Shown in pieces: positions 37,262-46,912 of a stretch of DNA of 64,000 bases. The number at the start of each line of letters is the position of its first letter. The first letter of the stretch is position 1. Location: contig NZ_CP031941.1 in the NCBI RefSeq assembly GCF_003443655.1, forward strand, positions 1,917,501 through 1,981,500, written 5' to 3'. This DNA comes from Nostoc sphaeroides (GTDB lineage: Bacteria; Cyanobacteriota; Cyanobacteriia; Cyanobacteriales; Nostocaceae). Made by a program: the position numbers and the translations under genes. The notes below the pieces were generated by a model that saw nothing but the letters and a program-made list of their open reading frames with translations, did no database searches and was not told where the DNA came from.

Positions 37262-37350
37262 TAATGCGATCGCGTACCACTCCGTGGAAGCAAGCTACGC
37301 CAAGCGTCTCGTAGAGAAGCTCGTCGTAGGCATCGCTTTGCCACCCACTG
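37262..37350. repeat. Dispersed GTCTCGTAGAGAAG-type repeat
   Basis: GCGATCGCGTACCACTCCG, then AAGCGTCTCGTAGAGAAGCT; the same kind of GAGACGCT/AGCGTCTC block occurs near 21950-22025 and 34040-34095. Confidence 0.55.
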
Positions 37351-37366
37351 CAAGGAAAAGGTAGAG

Positions 37367-37744
37367 CTACCAATTAATTACTGTTAAAATTGTTACCTTC
37401 GCAAACTCTTGGTCGGCAGTCACCAAACTTGCTGAATTTTGGAGCGCCATTGCTGCAATAATTGCATCTGGTAGTTTCAACCGATATTGCTGGCGAATTT
37501 CAATGATTTTCTTAATCAAAACAGCATCACTCGCTACTAAGTTGACAACCTCAACTCGTTGCAAAAACTGCTCAAAAAGCTGACGATCCTCTTGACTTAG
37601 CCCAGAAAACGCGAGAAATTCAATTTTGCTAATAACTGAAACTCCAATCCAATCAGTATCTTGGAGTAATTGAATAAGTTGAGAATTTCCTTGAAGCAGA
37701 GCTACTATCGCATTCGTATCCAACACGTAGCGATTACCACTCAT
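37367..37744 (-). CDS. PIN-domain toxin (VapC-like)
   Basis: 125 residues with a compact PIN domain: RYVLDTNAIVALLQG (first Asp), ISKIEFLAFSGLS (Glu), LKLPDAIIAAMALQNSASLVTADQEFAKV (last two Asp). Predicted ribonuclease. Its start overlaps the end of the upstream antitoxin gene by 11 bp, indicating translational coupling. VapC-family placement is firm, the target RNA unknown. Confidence 0.92.
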   Translation of the reverse strand: MSGNRYVLDTNAIVALLQGNSQLIQLLQDTDWIGVSVISKIEFLAFSGLSQEDRQLFEQFLQRVEVVNLVASDAVLIKKIIEIRQQYRLKLPDAIIAAMALQNSASLVTADQEFAKVTILTVINW

Positions 37745-37964
37745 AGCGTAGATTCCTCTGCATTGCTACCGCATCTCCTTGCCAAGTTAATCGCCCCACC
37801 AAATCGGAGAAATCATAATTAGGTTGCTGCTTTCCCTCTAAAGAAACTGGATTCAAAACAACTACAATGTCCACTTCAACCGCCGCTAACTGTGTTGGAA
37901 TATTAAGATTTAAATATCCTGATTCATCGATTTTAGTTGTAAGTTTTAAAACTTCCATTGCCAA
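37734..37964 (-). CDS. Antitoxin of the VapC-like toxin
   Basis: 76 residues. The N-terminal ~45 residues (LKLTTKIDESGYLNLNIPTQLAAVEVDIVVVL) resemble the antitoxin type with a beta-strand DNA-binding head found next to cyanobacterial PIN toxins. The C-terminal tail (YDFSDLVGRLTWQGDAVAMQRNLRYEW) would bind the toxin. Position upstream of, and overlapping with, the PIN gene supports the role. Confidence 0.82.
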   Translation of the reverse strand: MAMEVLKLTTKIDESGYLNLNIPTQLAAVEVDIVVVLNPVSLEGKQQPNYDFSDLVGRLTWQGDAVAMQRNLRYEW

Positions 37965-38408
37965 ATAATTAGTAAACCTTATCTTATTCTAGATTTTGTA
38001 GAGCGAACATTGCTTAATCAGATCCTCAGAACCCCGACTTTTTTGAAAAGTCGGGGTTCTTGTACCTCACGATAAATATTCTTCTGGTGTTTTCAAACTA
38101 CTCGTTTAGCCCCCTAACTTTTTAGATCCCCCTAAATCCCCCGATAAATTGGGGGACTTTAAGAGACTCTTAGCCCCCCTTTTTAAGGGGGTTGGGGGGA
38201 TCTAAGACTTTAACAACACGCCGTAGCCCCTAAAAAAATCTGTTACCAAAACTGCAACCACAGATGAGTCCGCTAGCTGCACCTATAAAATCAACATAAA
38301 GTTTCAGCAATATTACTGGCGACAATTAAATAATTTACTAATCATCGGAATTCATGCCGACGGGATAGGGCTGTAAATAATCACTGATTGAGGCTGTGAG
38401 GCTAAAGA
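37965..38408. other. Intergenic region with strong hairpins, upstream of TPR-CHAT
   Basis: Contains a 15-bp-arm hairpin (AGAACCCCGACTTTT at 38028, AAAAGTCGGGGTTCT at 38046) and a GC-rich block with CCCCCTAAATCCCCC and AAGGGGGTTGGGGGG, both common interspersed Nostocales repeats. The promoter of the TPR-CHAT gene should be in the last ~150 bp. Confidence 0.6.
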
Positions 38409-41400
38409 ATGAAGAGAAGTGCAAAGTCTCAACGAGTTTGCTGGTGGTTTCTACCAAAATTGACCCGCTACAGTTTAACTTTCTTGCTGAGTGCGGTAAT
38501 GCTTGCTGATGCTGTGGGGGCGACACCGAGAAACCGAGGGTTGCAGATAGCACAGCAGCCAGCAAACGCACAACAAGATGCCACTAGTGCTGCTGCGGAA
38601 CGGGTTTTTCAAGAGGGGATGCAGCTTTATCAACAAGGTACAGCAGAATCACTGCGACAGGCGATCGCAAAATGGCAAGAAGCGCTGAAGCTTTGGCAAC
38701 AAGTTGATGATAAAGGCTGGGAAGCCACCACCCTCAACAATATTGGCTTAGTCTACTCCGATTTAGGAGAAAAGCAACAAGCAATTCAATACTACAATCA
38801 AGCTTTACCCATATTCCGTGCAGTGGGGAACAGGACAGGGGAAGCCATCAGCCTCGTTAGCATTGGCGCTGTCTACTCTGATTTAGGAGAAAAGCAACAA
38901 GCAATTCAATACTACAATCAAGCTTTACCCATATTCCGTGCAGTGGGGGACAGGGGAGGGGAAGCCACCACCCTCAACAATATTGGCTTAGTCTACTCTG
39001 ATTTAGGAGAAAACCAAGAAGCGCTCAAATACTACAACCAAGCTTTACCCATACGCCGTGCAGTGGGGGATAGGCGAGGGGAAGCCATCACCCTCCACAA
39101 TATTGGCTTAGTCTACTACTCATTAGAACAAAAGCAAGAAGCGCTCAAATACTACAACCAAGCTTTACCCATATTTCGTGCAGTGGAGGACAGGAAAGGG
39201 GAAACCAACACCCTCAACAATATTGGCGCTGTCTACGACTCGTTAGGAGAAAACCAAGATGCACTCAGATACTACAACCAAGCTTTACCCATATCCCGTG
39301 CAGTGGAGGACAGAAAAGGAGAAGCCACCACCCTCAACAATATTGGCGCTGTCTACTCCTCATTAGGAGAAAACCAAGAAGCGCTCAAATACTACAACCA
39401 AGCTTTACCCATACGCCGTGCAGTGAGGGACAGGGGAGGGGAAGCCATCAGCCTCACCAGTATTGGCTTAGTCTACGACTCATTAGGAGAAAAGCAAGAT
39501 GCACTCAGATACTACAACCAAGCTTTATCTATATTCCGTGCAGTTGGGCACAGGAGAGGGGAAGCCACCACCCTCAACAGTATTGGCGCTGTCTACTCCT
39601 CATTAGGAGAAAACCAAGAAGCGCTCAAATACTACAACCAAGCTTTACCCATACGCCGTGCAGTGAGGGACAAGGAAGGGGAAGCCATCAGCCTCACCAG
39701 TATTGGCGCTGTCTACTCCTCATTAGGAGAAAAACAAGAAGCGCTCAAATACTACAACCAAGCTTTACCCATATTCCGTGCAGTGGAGGGCAGAAAAGGA
39801 GAAGCCACCACCCTCAACAATATTGGCTTAGTCTACTCCTCATTAGGGGAAAAACAAGATGCACTCAGATACTACAACCAAGCTTTACCCATATTCCGTG
39901 CAGTGGAGGAGAGAAGAGGGGAAGCCATCAGCCTCACCAGTATTGGCTTAGTCTACTCTGATTTAGGAGAAAAACAAGAAGCGCTCAAATACTACAACCA
40001 AGCTTTACCCATAAACCGTGCAGTGAGGGACAAGGAAGGGGAAGCTAATACTCTCTTTCACATGGCTAATCTAGAACGCGATCGCGGTAATCTAAAAGAA
40101 GCTCAAACACAGATTCAAGCAGCTATTGAAATCATTGAAGATTTACGCACCAAAATAGCCGACAAAGAACTACGCGCTTCCTACTTTGCCTCAGTCCAAG
40201 TCTACTACAAGTTCTATATCGACTTGCTGATGGAACAGCACAAAAAAGATCCATCAAAAGGATACGATGCTTTGGCGCTGGAAGTTAGCGATCGCTCCCG
40301 CGCCCGTGTTCTAATTGAATTACTAACCGAAGCAAACATAGATATCAAAAAAGGCATTGACCCAACACTTTTAGCAGAAGAACGCCGTCTACAAGGGCAA
40401 ATCAATGCTCAAGAAAAATTATTATCAGAACTATCATCTAAAAAAGAAACCCCAGAACAAGTTTTAACCAACACCAAACAAAAAATCGAAGACATACTCA
40501 AACAACAGCGAGAACTTCAGATAAAAATTCGCGCCAAAAACCCGGAATATGCCGATTTGATATATCCCAAACCTTTGACTCTCAAAGAAATTCAGCAACA
40601 ACTAGATAAAGACACACTGCTATTGCAATATTCTTTAGGTAAAGAACGTAGCTATCTTTGGGCTGTCACACCCGATTCTCTCTATAGCTATGAACTCCCA
40701 GGAAGTGAAAAGATAGACAAAGCAGCCAAGAATTTATACAACAACTTAAGAAATCCGGGGATGCAGGGAGTTTCCCCAGAAGATACAGGGAAAGCTGCTA
40801 ATGAACTGAGTCAACTTATCCTTGCGCCAGTTGCTGATAAATTGGGGAAAAAACGCCTAGTAATTGTTGGTGATGATGCCTTACAATACATTCCCTTTGC
40901 GGCATTAACTGACCTAACCCCCCAGCCCCCTTCCCTATCAGGGAAGGGGGAGCAAGATAAACTCCCCTCTCCTCCCAGGAGAGGGGTTGGGGAAGAGGTC
41001 AATTATCAACCATTGGTAGTCAACCATGAAATTATCAGTCTACCTTCCGCCTCGACCATTGCTATTCTCAGGAAACAAATCAAAGGGCGGATAAAAGCAC
41101 CGAAAACCCTCGCCATCCTTGCAGACCCAGTGTTTAGTGCTAATGATCAGCGAGTAACTAATAAATCTTCCAACGTTGCTAATAATAACGTTGACCAGCA
41201 AGTAGAAGAGTCTGCCTTGAAGCGGTCTACTAGAAACATGAACCGCAGTGAAATTGGAAGACTCCCAGGAACAGAACAAGAGGCGCAGGAAATTCTTAAA
41301 CTTGTGCCAGCGTCAGAGAATCTCCAAGCTTTTGGTTTTGATGCTAACTACAACTGGGCTACTAGTGACCAACTGAGTCAATACAAGATGCTGCATTTTG

Positions 41401-41831
41401 CTACCCACGGCTTTCTAGACAGCACTGACCCAGAGTTATCAGGAATTGTCCTTTCCCTGATAGATAAACAAGGTAAGTCCCAAAGAGGCTTTCTGCGCCT
41501 CACTGATATCTTTAACCTCAACTTCCCGGCGGAGTTGGTGGTGCTGAGTGCCTGCTCAACCGGACTGGGCAAGGAAGTTAAAGGAGAAGGATTAGTGGGA
41601 TTGACAAGAGGGCTAATGTATGCAGGTGCAGCGCGGGTGGTAGTGTCTTTATGGAACGTTAATGATAAAGCGACATCGTTATTGATGAGTCAATTTTACA
41701 GCGAAATGTTACAGCAAGGGAAAACTCCGGCTGCTGCCCTCAGAGCCGCACAACTCAAAATGTGGGAACAAGAAAAGTGGCGAAATCCTTATTCTTGGTC
41801 GGCTTTTACCCTGCTGGGTGAATGGCGGTGA
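38409..41831 (+). CDS. Exported TPR-CHAT protease-like protein
   Basis: 1140 residues. Signal peptide region ([18 protein letters not shown]), about a dozen 40-residue TPR units ([36 protein letters not shown]; 120-bp DNA repeats), a helical linker (~550-770), and a C-terminal CHAT domain (caspase-like peptidase). The CHAT catalytic pair is present: His in LHFATHGF (~residue 1000) and Cys in VLSACSTG (~1049), followed by [24 protein letters not shown] ~33-residue Pro/Gly-rich insert (~835-867) after FAALTD comes from an intergenic-type DNA repeat. CHAT proteins act as proteases, often in stress or immune responses; here the target is unknown. An exported trypsin-like protease follows. Confidence 0.92.
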   Translation: MKRSAKSQRVCWWFLPKLTRYSLTFLLSAVMLADAVGATPRNRGLQIAQQPANAQQDATSAAAERVFQEGMQLYQQGTAESLRQAIAKWQEALKLWQQVDDKGWEATTLNNIGLVYSDLGEKQQAIQYYNQALPIFRAVGNRTGEAISLVSIGAVYSDLGEKQQAIQYYNQALPIFRAVGDRGGEATTLNNIGLVYSDLGENQEALKYYNQALPIRRAVGDRRGEAITLHNIGLVYYSLEQKQEALKYYNQALPIFRAVEDRKGETNTLNNIGAVYDSLGENQDALRYYNQALPISRAVEDRKGEATTLNNIGAVYSSLGENQEALKYYNQALPIRRAVRDRGGEAISLTSIGLVYDSLGEKQDALRYYNQALSIFRAVGHRRGEATTLNSIGAVYSSLGENQEALKYYNQALPIRRAVRDKEGEAISLTSIGAVYSSLGEKQEALKYYNQALPIFRAVEGRKGEATTLNNIGLVYSSLGEKQDALRYYNQALPIFRAVEERRGEAISLTSIGLVYSDLGEKQEALKYYNQALPINRAVRDKEGEANTLFHMANLERDRGNLKEAQTQIQAAIEIIEDLRTKIADKELRASYFASVQVYYKFYIDLLMEQHKKDPSKGYDALALEVSDRSRARVLIELLTEANIDIKKGIDPTLLAEERRLQGQINAQEKLLSELSSKKETPEQVLTNTKQKIEDILKQQRELQIKIRAKNPEYADLIYPKPLTLKEIQQQLDKDTLLLQYSLGKERSYLWAVTPDSLYSYELPGSEKIDKAAKNLYNNLRNPGMQGVSPEDTGKAANELSQLILAPVADKLGKKRLVIVGDDALQYIPFAALTDLTPQPPSLSGKGEQDKLPSPPRRGVGEEVNYQPLVVNHEIISLPSASTIAILRKQIKGRIKAPKTLAILADPVFSANDQRVTNKSSNVANNNVDQQVEESALKRSTRNMNRSEIGRLPGTEQEAQEILKLVPASENLQAFGFDANYNWATSDQLSQYKMLHFATHGFLDSTDPELSGIVLSLIDKQGKSQRGFLRLTDIFNLNFPAELVVLSACSTGLGKEVKGEGLVGLTRGLMYAGAARVVVSLWNVNDKATSLLMSQFYSEMLQQGKTPAAALRAAQLKMWEQEKWRNPYSWSAFTLLGEWR
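40910..41002. repeat. Intergenic-type repeat inserted in frame in the CHAT gene
   Basis: Two GC-rich palindromes (CCCCCTTCCCTATCAGGGAA and CCCCTCTCCTCCCAGGAGAG) of the kind usually found between genes lie inside the reading frame without breaking it. Confidence 0.75.
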
Positions 41832-42026
41832 ACGTTGGAACCCCGCTTCTATTCCTCTAAGAGAAAGGTCGAGAGGCTTTGATTCTTGCTCTCCAAAGGT
41901 CGAATTACCCCCCTTAATCCCCCCTTGTAAAGGGGGGAAAAAGAAATCCAGTTCCCTCCCCTTTACAAGGGGAGGGTTAGGGAGGGGTAAATACTGTAAG
42001 ACAAAATTTATTAGGAGTGATTTTTC
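41832..42026. repeat. GC-rich palindromic repeats between CHAT and trypsin-like genes
   Basis: TCCCTCCCCTTTACAAGGGG followed by AGGGTTAGGGAGGGG, and TTACCCCCCTTAATCCCCCC, also present near 53870. They probably form hairpins after the CHAT gene. AGGAG-like sequence precedes the next start. Confidence 0.7.
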
Positions 42027-42956
42027 ATGAAAAGCATATTTACATCCAGACAATTTATTTTTCCCTGCATAGCAACAATTGGGATAGGAATTTTGGGGAT
42101 TTGGGCTTCAGTCTCAGCCAAACCACAAACCCCACCCAGCTTTACCAAAGCTGAAAATCCCGGCGAATTTAAACTAGAAGGAAAAGGGGAGCCTTCAGTG
42201 CTAAATCAGAAAGAAGAACTCCCCGGAGAACGAGCCATTGTTGGTTCAAAAGATGACCGTATCCCTATGACTAGCAGAGACTACCCTTGGTCAGCCATTG
42301 GTAAAATCGAGGGGGTAGGTGCTGACGGTAGCGGTTATAGTTGCACGGGAACATTGATTGCTGAAGACGTTGTTTTGACAAATGCTCACTGTGTCGTTAA
42401 CCCGGAAACCCGAAAAATTAGTCAAGCGATCGCATTTGAGCCAAACTTAGTTAATGGTGTCGTCAAAAGTAAAAATGATATAGCCTACGCCACTAATGTT
42501 TATTACGGCACAGACTTTAAAAATGGCACTTTAGCCGACTACGCAAACGATTGGGCAATTTTGAAGCTCAACAAGCCTATCGGGAAAAAATATGGTTATT
42601 TGGGCTGGAAATCCCTACCATCTTCTACTCTTGTTGGAGATACGAAAAAGTTTTCTTTGGTAGGCTACTCTGGCGATTTTCCCAACCCTGAGATAAAAGG
42701 TCTTGAAACTTATACTGCTGGTAAAAGTATGACTGCTGGTGTTCACCTGGGATGCAGTATTTTACGCCGCCAGGGTAATTTGTTGTACCACAACTGTGAT
42801 AGTAATCACGGTGCTTCTGGAGGTGCAATTATCGGCAATATAAACGGCAAGTATTATATTTTCGCCCTCCACTCCGGCTCAAACGAGGTGAATGGATTGC
42901 TGTTGAACCGTGCGGTGGAAATGTCTCGCTTGGATGAGTGGTTGCAAGGGAATTAA
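42027..42956 (+). CDS. Exported trypsin-like serine protease (V8/glutamyl-endopeptidase type)
   Basis: 309 residues. Signal anchor (FPCIATIGIGILGIWASVSA), a propeptide-like segment up to ~GERAIVG, then a chymotrypsin-fold protease with an intact triad: His ~121 in LTNAHC, Asp ~175 in ANDWAILKL, Ser ~264 in NHGASGGAI. The CTGTLI strand before the His loop is also typical. AGGAGTG sits 7-9 bases before the ATG at 42027. It lies ~195 bp after the TPR-CHAT gene on the same strand; a shared pathway is plausible but not shown. Confidence 0.92.
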   Translation: MKSIFTSRQFIFPCIATIGIGILGIWASVSAKPQTPPSFTKAENPGEFKLEGKGEPSVLNQKEELPGERAIVGSKDDRIPMTSRDYPWSAIGKIEGVGADGSGYSCTGTLIAEDVVLTNAHCVVNPETRKISQAIAFEPNLVNGVVKSKNDIAYATNVYYGTDFKNGTLADYANDWAILKLNKPIGKKYGYLGWKSLPSSTLVGDTKKFSLVGYSGDFPNPEIKGLETYTAGKSMTAGVHLGCSILRRQGNLLYHNCDSNHGASGGAIIGNINGKYYIFALHSGSNEVNGLLLNRAVEMSRLDEWLQGN

Positions 42957-43266
42957 GGACTAAAGTCCTTACTACAAACTTGCTTACCCATCAATTTAAA
43001 TTTGACAAACTACTAGAAACTAAGCACAATTCTAATCACTTTGTGCCTAGCTATCACATAATAATATCAGTTTGTTCAAAAATTTCCGCCTGCACTGCTA
43101 TATTGTGAGGGCGTTTTTCTGGAAAATCATCCAGCCACAATTAACGCATTTCTATGTGCGACGTCGAATAGCCCAACCCAGGCATCGCACCTTTAAAATA
43201 ACTATATCCAGCTTGAGGCTGGACAATAGCTAGAGATATTTTTTAGATTGAATATTTACTTGATTT
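42957..43266. other. Intergenic region
   Basis: About 310 bp. It starts with a GGACTAAAGTCCTTACTACAA hairpin repeat and TTTGACAAACTACTAG (a single end of the 33788-type element), and has a CCAGCTTGAGGCTGG hairpin near 43208. No gene seen. Confidence 0.55.
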
Positions 43267-43476
43267 TTAACTTACCAAATCAACCAAGGCGTTGCTCTGA
43301 AAGCGGACTATAGATGAAACTGAGCAACCGCGATAATTCTCAGAGGTGAATACTGATAGTGTGATATTAGCTTGACCGGGATCTAAGATGCGTTTTACCT
43401 TGCAGGTTTGCATTTTGTTATTGCAGTAAGCAATAATGCGATCGCCAGCCTTGACTTCCAACGCTTGAATTTTCAA
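43267..43476 (-). CDS. Small conserved hypothetical protein
   Basis: 69 residues (MKIQALEVKAGDRIIAYCNN...VKRILDPGQANITLSVF). It looks like a small beta-barrel: an N-terminal V-AGD-I motif of KOW/SH3 type. No known family is firm. HIP1 sits in the 5' end. The frame is not explained by any repeat, and its ATG follows an AT-rich leader. Confidence 0.6.
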   Translation of the reverse strand: MKIQALEVKAGDRIIAYCNNKMQTCKVKRILDPGQANITLSVFTSENYRGCSVSSIVRFQSNALVDLVS

Positions 43477-43842
43477 TTAATACCAACCTTGCCAGGAATT
43501 TGCTTCGTTAAAGGAAAAATATATTGTTATATTTCACTTCTTCAACAATAGCAATGTTTATTTAAATATAGCACAAAAATTAAAGTATTTAATCGTATCA
43601 ATTTAATCTTGATGATGTCAAGTTTCTTTATGCTCAAAACGCTATATAAATGCTGGATTTTCAGAAAATAAGCCTAAAATCCCGACCTTCGCGCAGCCTC
43701 TAGGCCGCAAGCCTCATCTGAAAAAATCCAGATAGTGGGAAACCTCCGTTCCAATTTTTCTAGAGCTAAACTTTTTCAAGTATAGATTTTTCCTTCTATG
43801 TTTTTGTTACAATCAATGAAATTTTTACATAAAAATACCACT
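43477..43842. other. Intergenic region upstream of the adenosine deaminase-like gene
   Basis: About 365 bp, AT-rich. It includes CAGCCTCTAGGCCGCAAGCC near 43695, a degraded dispersed repeat. Both flanking genes point away from it, so both promoters are expected here. Confidence 0.5.
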
Positions 43843-44892
43843 ATGGCTTTATATGCTGAATTACATAGACATCTAGGCGGCTCGGTCGTACCAAGAGTTT
43901 TATGGCGATATTTCGAGCGACATTCTTCGGAGTTGATTTCCCGCTTTGCTGACTATTCACAATTTGAAGATTTTTACACCCGTCCACGCAACACCCTAGA
44001 TGAGTATCTAGAATTACACACCCTGGTAGAAAGTGTGCAAACTGTAGAGACTTTGCCTTACTTTATCTATCGCTTGGTGCGGGGTGCTTACATCTTTGAA
44101 AATTTGGCTTATCTGGAACTGCGCTACACTCCCTATTTGCGGACACCTGAGCATCTAAATCAATCACAGAGAATTGACAAGATGGCAGAAATTGTGCAAG
44201 TAGTAGGGCTTGCCAGCAACCAGCCAGAATATCCGATTGTTACTAGCCAAATTCTCTGTATGCACACGCGCCTACCTTATGAGGTAAACAAGGCGATTGT
44301 TGATTTGGCGGCGCAAAATAAGCAGTATGTCTGTGCAGTAGATGTAGCAGGGGGTGATAGCTATTATGCCGATCGCTTAGAAGAATGGGTTAGCTTATAT
44401 GATTATGCGCGATCGCAGGGCGTTAAAACCACCGGACATCTATATGAAACCACTGCTGGCTGTTACCCTGAACTGTTACCCTATCTCATGCGAATCGGTC
44501 ACGGCATCCAAATTCCCCTACTATATCCAGAGTTACTTAATGATGTCGCTAGACGCGGACAGTGTTTAGAGGTTTGCCCCACAACTTACCTGAAAACTGG
44601 TACTTTACAGGATATCCGTCAACTCAAATTAGTTTTTGACCGTTGTTTTGAAGCTGGAGTAGATATTGCTATCTGTACTGATAATGCTGGATTGCACAAT
44701 GTGCGTCTGCCATTTGAGTATGAGAATCTCTTGACTTACGACATTATTAATTTTGCACAACTACAAGCTTGTCAGGATGCAGCTTTCCGTCATGCTTTTG
44801 CTTGGCCTTACACTCAGCGTCCCGCATCCCTGTTGAATGGTTTACTGAAACCTGAACCACCTAAAGTTTTGGCAACAAGGGATAGTAATTAA
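43843..44892 (+). CDS. Adenosine deaminase family protein
   Basis: 349 residues from the ATG at 43843 (MALYAELHRHLGGS); the ATG at 43798 would add 15 residues and looks less natural. Metal-dependent hydrolase fold with the expected ligands: LHRHLGG (HxH motif), TGHLYET (His of the barrel), RIGHGIQI (His) and CTDNAGLHN (Asp). The metal-site pattern matches adenosine/adenine deaminases, which convert adenosine to inosine. Specificity among adenosine, adenine and related purines cannot be read from the sequence. It stands alone, not in an operon. Confidence 0.9.
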   Translation: MALYAELHRHLGGSVVPRVLWRYFERHSSELISRFADYSQFEDFYTRPRNTLDEYLELHTLVESVQTVETLPYFIYRLVRGAYIFENLAYLELRYTPYLRTPEHLNQSQRIDKMAEIVQVVGLASNQPEYPIVTSQILCMHTRLPYEVNKAIVDLAAQNKQYVCAVDVAGGDSYYADRLEEWVSLYDYARSQGVKTTGHLYETTAGCYPELLPYLMRIGHGIQIPLLYPELLNDVARRGQCLEVCPTTYLKTGTLQDIRQLKLVFDRCFEAGVDIAICTDNAGLHNVRLPFEYENLLTYDIINFAQLQACQDAAFRHAFAWPYTQRPASLLNGLLKPEPPKVLATRDSN

Positions 44893-44929
44893 CCAGGGAG
44901 CATCCCTTCAGGTGCAAAAACCTTGATAG

Positions 44930-45030
44930 CCCTCATCCCCTAACCCCGAATCCCAAAGATGGGATTCTCTTAACTAGAATTATGTCTCCCCTCTCCCAAA
45001 GATGGGAGAGGGGCTGGGGGTGAGGGAAAA
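44930..45030. repeat. Hairpin repeat (CCCTCATCCCCTAACC ... CCCAAAGATGGGAG)
   Basis: TCCCAAAGATGGGA and CTCCCAAAGATGGGAG hairpins within a CCCTCATCCCC...GGGGGTGAGGG palindrome, a common interspersed repeat. Confidence 0.65.
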
Positions 45031-45110
45031 GATTTAATCAAAATTTCTCGTGTATTCGCTTCTTTATCTCCTCTGCTTCCCTTGCACCCAGAAGCTATAA
45101 ACTATAATTT

Positions 45111-46865
45111 ATGGCATCTACTATTCAAGCTCTACCAACAGAAGTCGTATATCTTATTACAGCTGGTGAGGTAATCGACTCTTTCGCTTCTGTGGTGCGG
45201 GAATTGGTAGAAAATTCCCTAGACGCAGGTGCAACACGAATTGTGGTTTCGTTATGGCCGCAGCAATGGCGAATTCGTGTTGCAGATAATGGTTGTGGAA
45301 TGAATCTAGATGATTTGCAACAAGCAGCCACAGCCCACAGCACCAGTAAAATTCGCTCTAGTGCCGATTTATGGAAAATTAACAGTTTGGGGTTTCGTGG
45401 TGAGGCGTTACATAGCTTAACAACTCTGGCAGATTTAGAAATTTTGAGTCGTCCTGTGGGTGGAAAATTAGGATGGCGGATTAGCTATGGCGATGGTGGG
45501 CAAGTTGTGCAAGTTGAAGTAACTGCGATCGCACCTGGTACAGTGGTGACAGTTTCTCATCTTTTCGGTAATTGCTCATCTCGTCGTCAGGGATTGCCCA
45601 CAGCAGCACAGCAAATGAAAGCCGTGCAAGCCACAATTCACCAAATCGCTATGTGTCATCCCCATATTACTTGGCAGATTTGGCAAAATGATCGTCAATG
45701 GTTCACTATCTCTCCAGCTGCGACAACTGGGCAATTGCTACCGCAGATTTTACCCCAAGTGCGACAAGGTGATTTGCAAGAAGTCAAACTCGAAATACCC
45801 AACCCATTAAACTCCTATACAGAAGACGCGATGAATCGCGTCTCTACTCCAGACTCTTGTACAGACGCGATGAATCGCGTCTCTCCTTACTCCTCACTAA
45901 ATTTAGTGGTAGGATTACCCGATCGCACTCATCGTCATCGTCCAGATTGGGTACGTGTAGCCATTAACGGCAGGGTGGTTAAGACACCAGAACTAGAGCA
46001 AACGATATTATCAGCATTTCATAGAACATTACCACGCGATCGCTATCCAATTTGTTTCTTACATCTTGCCATTTCCCCCGATCAAATTAATTGGAATCGC
46101 AATCCAGCAAAAACAGAAATTTACCTCAACGAAATCATTTATTGGCAAGAACAAATTACCCAAGCAATTAACCAAGCACTCAGCATCTCTTCTAGCAATC
46201 TCAAAGAAGCTGTCCATACAACACGAGTTAGTAAATTACTCAAAGCCGCAGAAGCCAAAGGCGGCTACAATTTCAATCCTCAAAATCCCAACTCTTGTAC
46301 AGACGCGATTAATCGCGTCTCTCCTAACTCTTTAAAAGCTGTCGCTCAAGTTAGCAACACCTATATTGTGGCGGAACATTCAGGTGGTATGTGGTTAGTG
46401 GAACAGCACATTGCCCATGAGCGAGTTTTGTATGAGCAATTGTGTGATAATTGGCAACTTGTCCCCGTTGAACCGCCAATCATTCTTTATCAATTGTCAC
46501 CAGCGCAACTATCGCAACTGCAACGCATCGGTTTAGAAATAGAACCCTTTGGCGAACAACTTTGGGCAGTGCGAAACATCCCTGCACCTTTGCGACAGCG
46601 AGACGACTGTGCAGAAGCAATTTTAGAACTTAGTTGGGGAGGCGACTTACAAACAGCCCAAGTAGCTGTCGCCTGTCGCAGTGCCATTCGTAACGGTACA
46701 CCTATGAACCAACAAGAAATGCAGACACTTTTAGATAATTGGCAACACACTCGCAACCCTCGCACCTGTCCCCACGGACGCCCAATTTATTTATCCTTAG
46801 AAGAATCAGCTTTAGCCCGGTTTTTCCGGCGGAATTGGGTAATTGGTAAAAGTCATGGAATTTGA
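45111..46865 (+). CDS. mutL: DNA mismatch repair protein MutL with in-frame repeat insertions
   Basis: 584 residues. The GHKL ATPase part is intact: ELVENSLDAGATRI, ADNGCGM, GFRGEAL and PGTVVTV. A transducer domain follows (VAINGRVV, NRNPAKTEIY). The C-terminal part has the MutL nuclease-type motif in variant form, VEQHIAHERVLYE (usual DQHA-x-x-E), and CRSAIRNG and CPHGRP. The linker near 237-258 and 396-404 carries three peptides of the form CTDA(M/I)NRVS (one is EDAMNRVS), encoded by AGACGCGAT..ATCGCGTCT palindromes inserted in frame. Role: couples mismatch recognition to strand cutting in repair. MutS is not in the window. Confidence 0.95.
   Translation: MASTIQALPTEVVYLITAGEVIDSFASVVRELVENSLDAGATRIVVSLWPQQWRIRVADNGCGMNLDDLQQAATAHSTSKIRSSADLWKINSLGFRGEALHSLTTLADLEILSRPVGGKLGWRISYGDGGQVVQVEVTAIAPGTVVTVSHLFGNCSSRRQGLPTAAQQMKAVQATIHQIAMCHPHITWQIWQNDRQWFTISPAATTGQLLPQILPQVRQGDLQEVKLEIPNPLNSYTEDAMNRVSTPDSCTDAMNRVSPYSSLNLVVGLPDRTHRHRPDWVRVAINGRVVKTPELEQTILSAFHRTLPRDRYPICFLHLAISPDQINWNRNPAKTEIYLNEIIYWQEQITQAINQALSISSSNLKEAVHTTRVSKLLKAAEAKGGYNFNPQNPNSCTDAINRVSPNSLKAVAQVSNTYIVAEHSGGMWLVEQHIAHERVLYEQLCDNWQLVPVEPPIILYQLSPAQLSQLQRIGLEIEPFGEQLWAVRNIPAPLRQRDDCAEAILELSWGGDLQTAQVAVACRSAIRNGTPMNQQEMQTLLDNWQHTRNPRTCPHGRPIYLSLEESALARFFRRNWVIGKSHGI
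45824..45884. repeat. Two dispersed palindromes inside mutL
   Basis: AGACGCGATGAATCGCGTCT at 45824 and again at 45863, separated by 17 bases; both are in frame (DAMNRVS). Confidence 0.9.
46298..46322. repeat. Third dispersed palindrome inside mutL
   Basis: TACAGACGCGATTAATCGCG plus TCTCT, in frame (TDAINRVS). Confidence 0.9.
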
Positions 46866-46912
46866 TAGTTAATATTAATTAGCTAGACTAAAATTATCTT
46901 GTTAGAATCATA

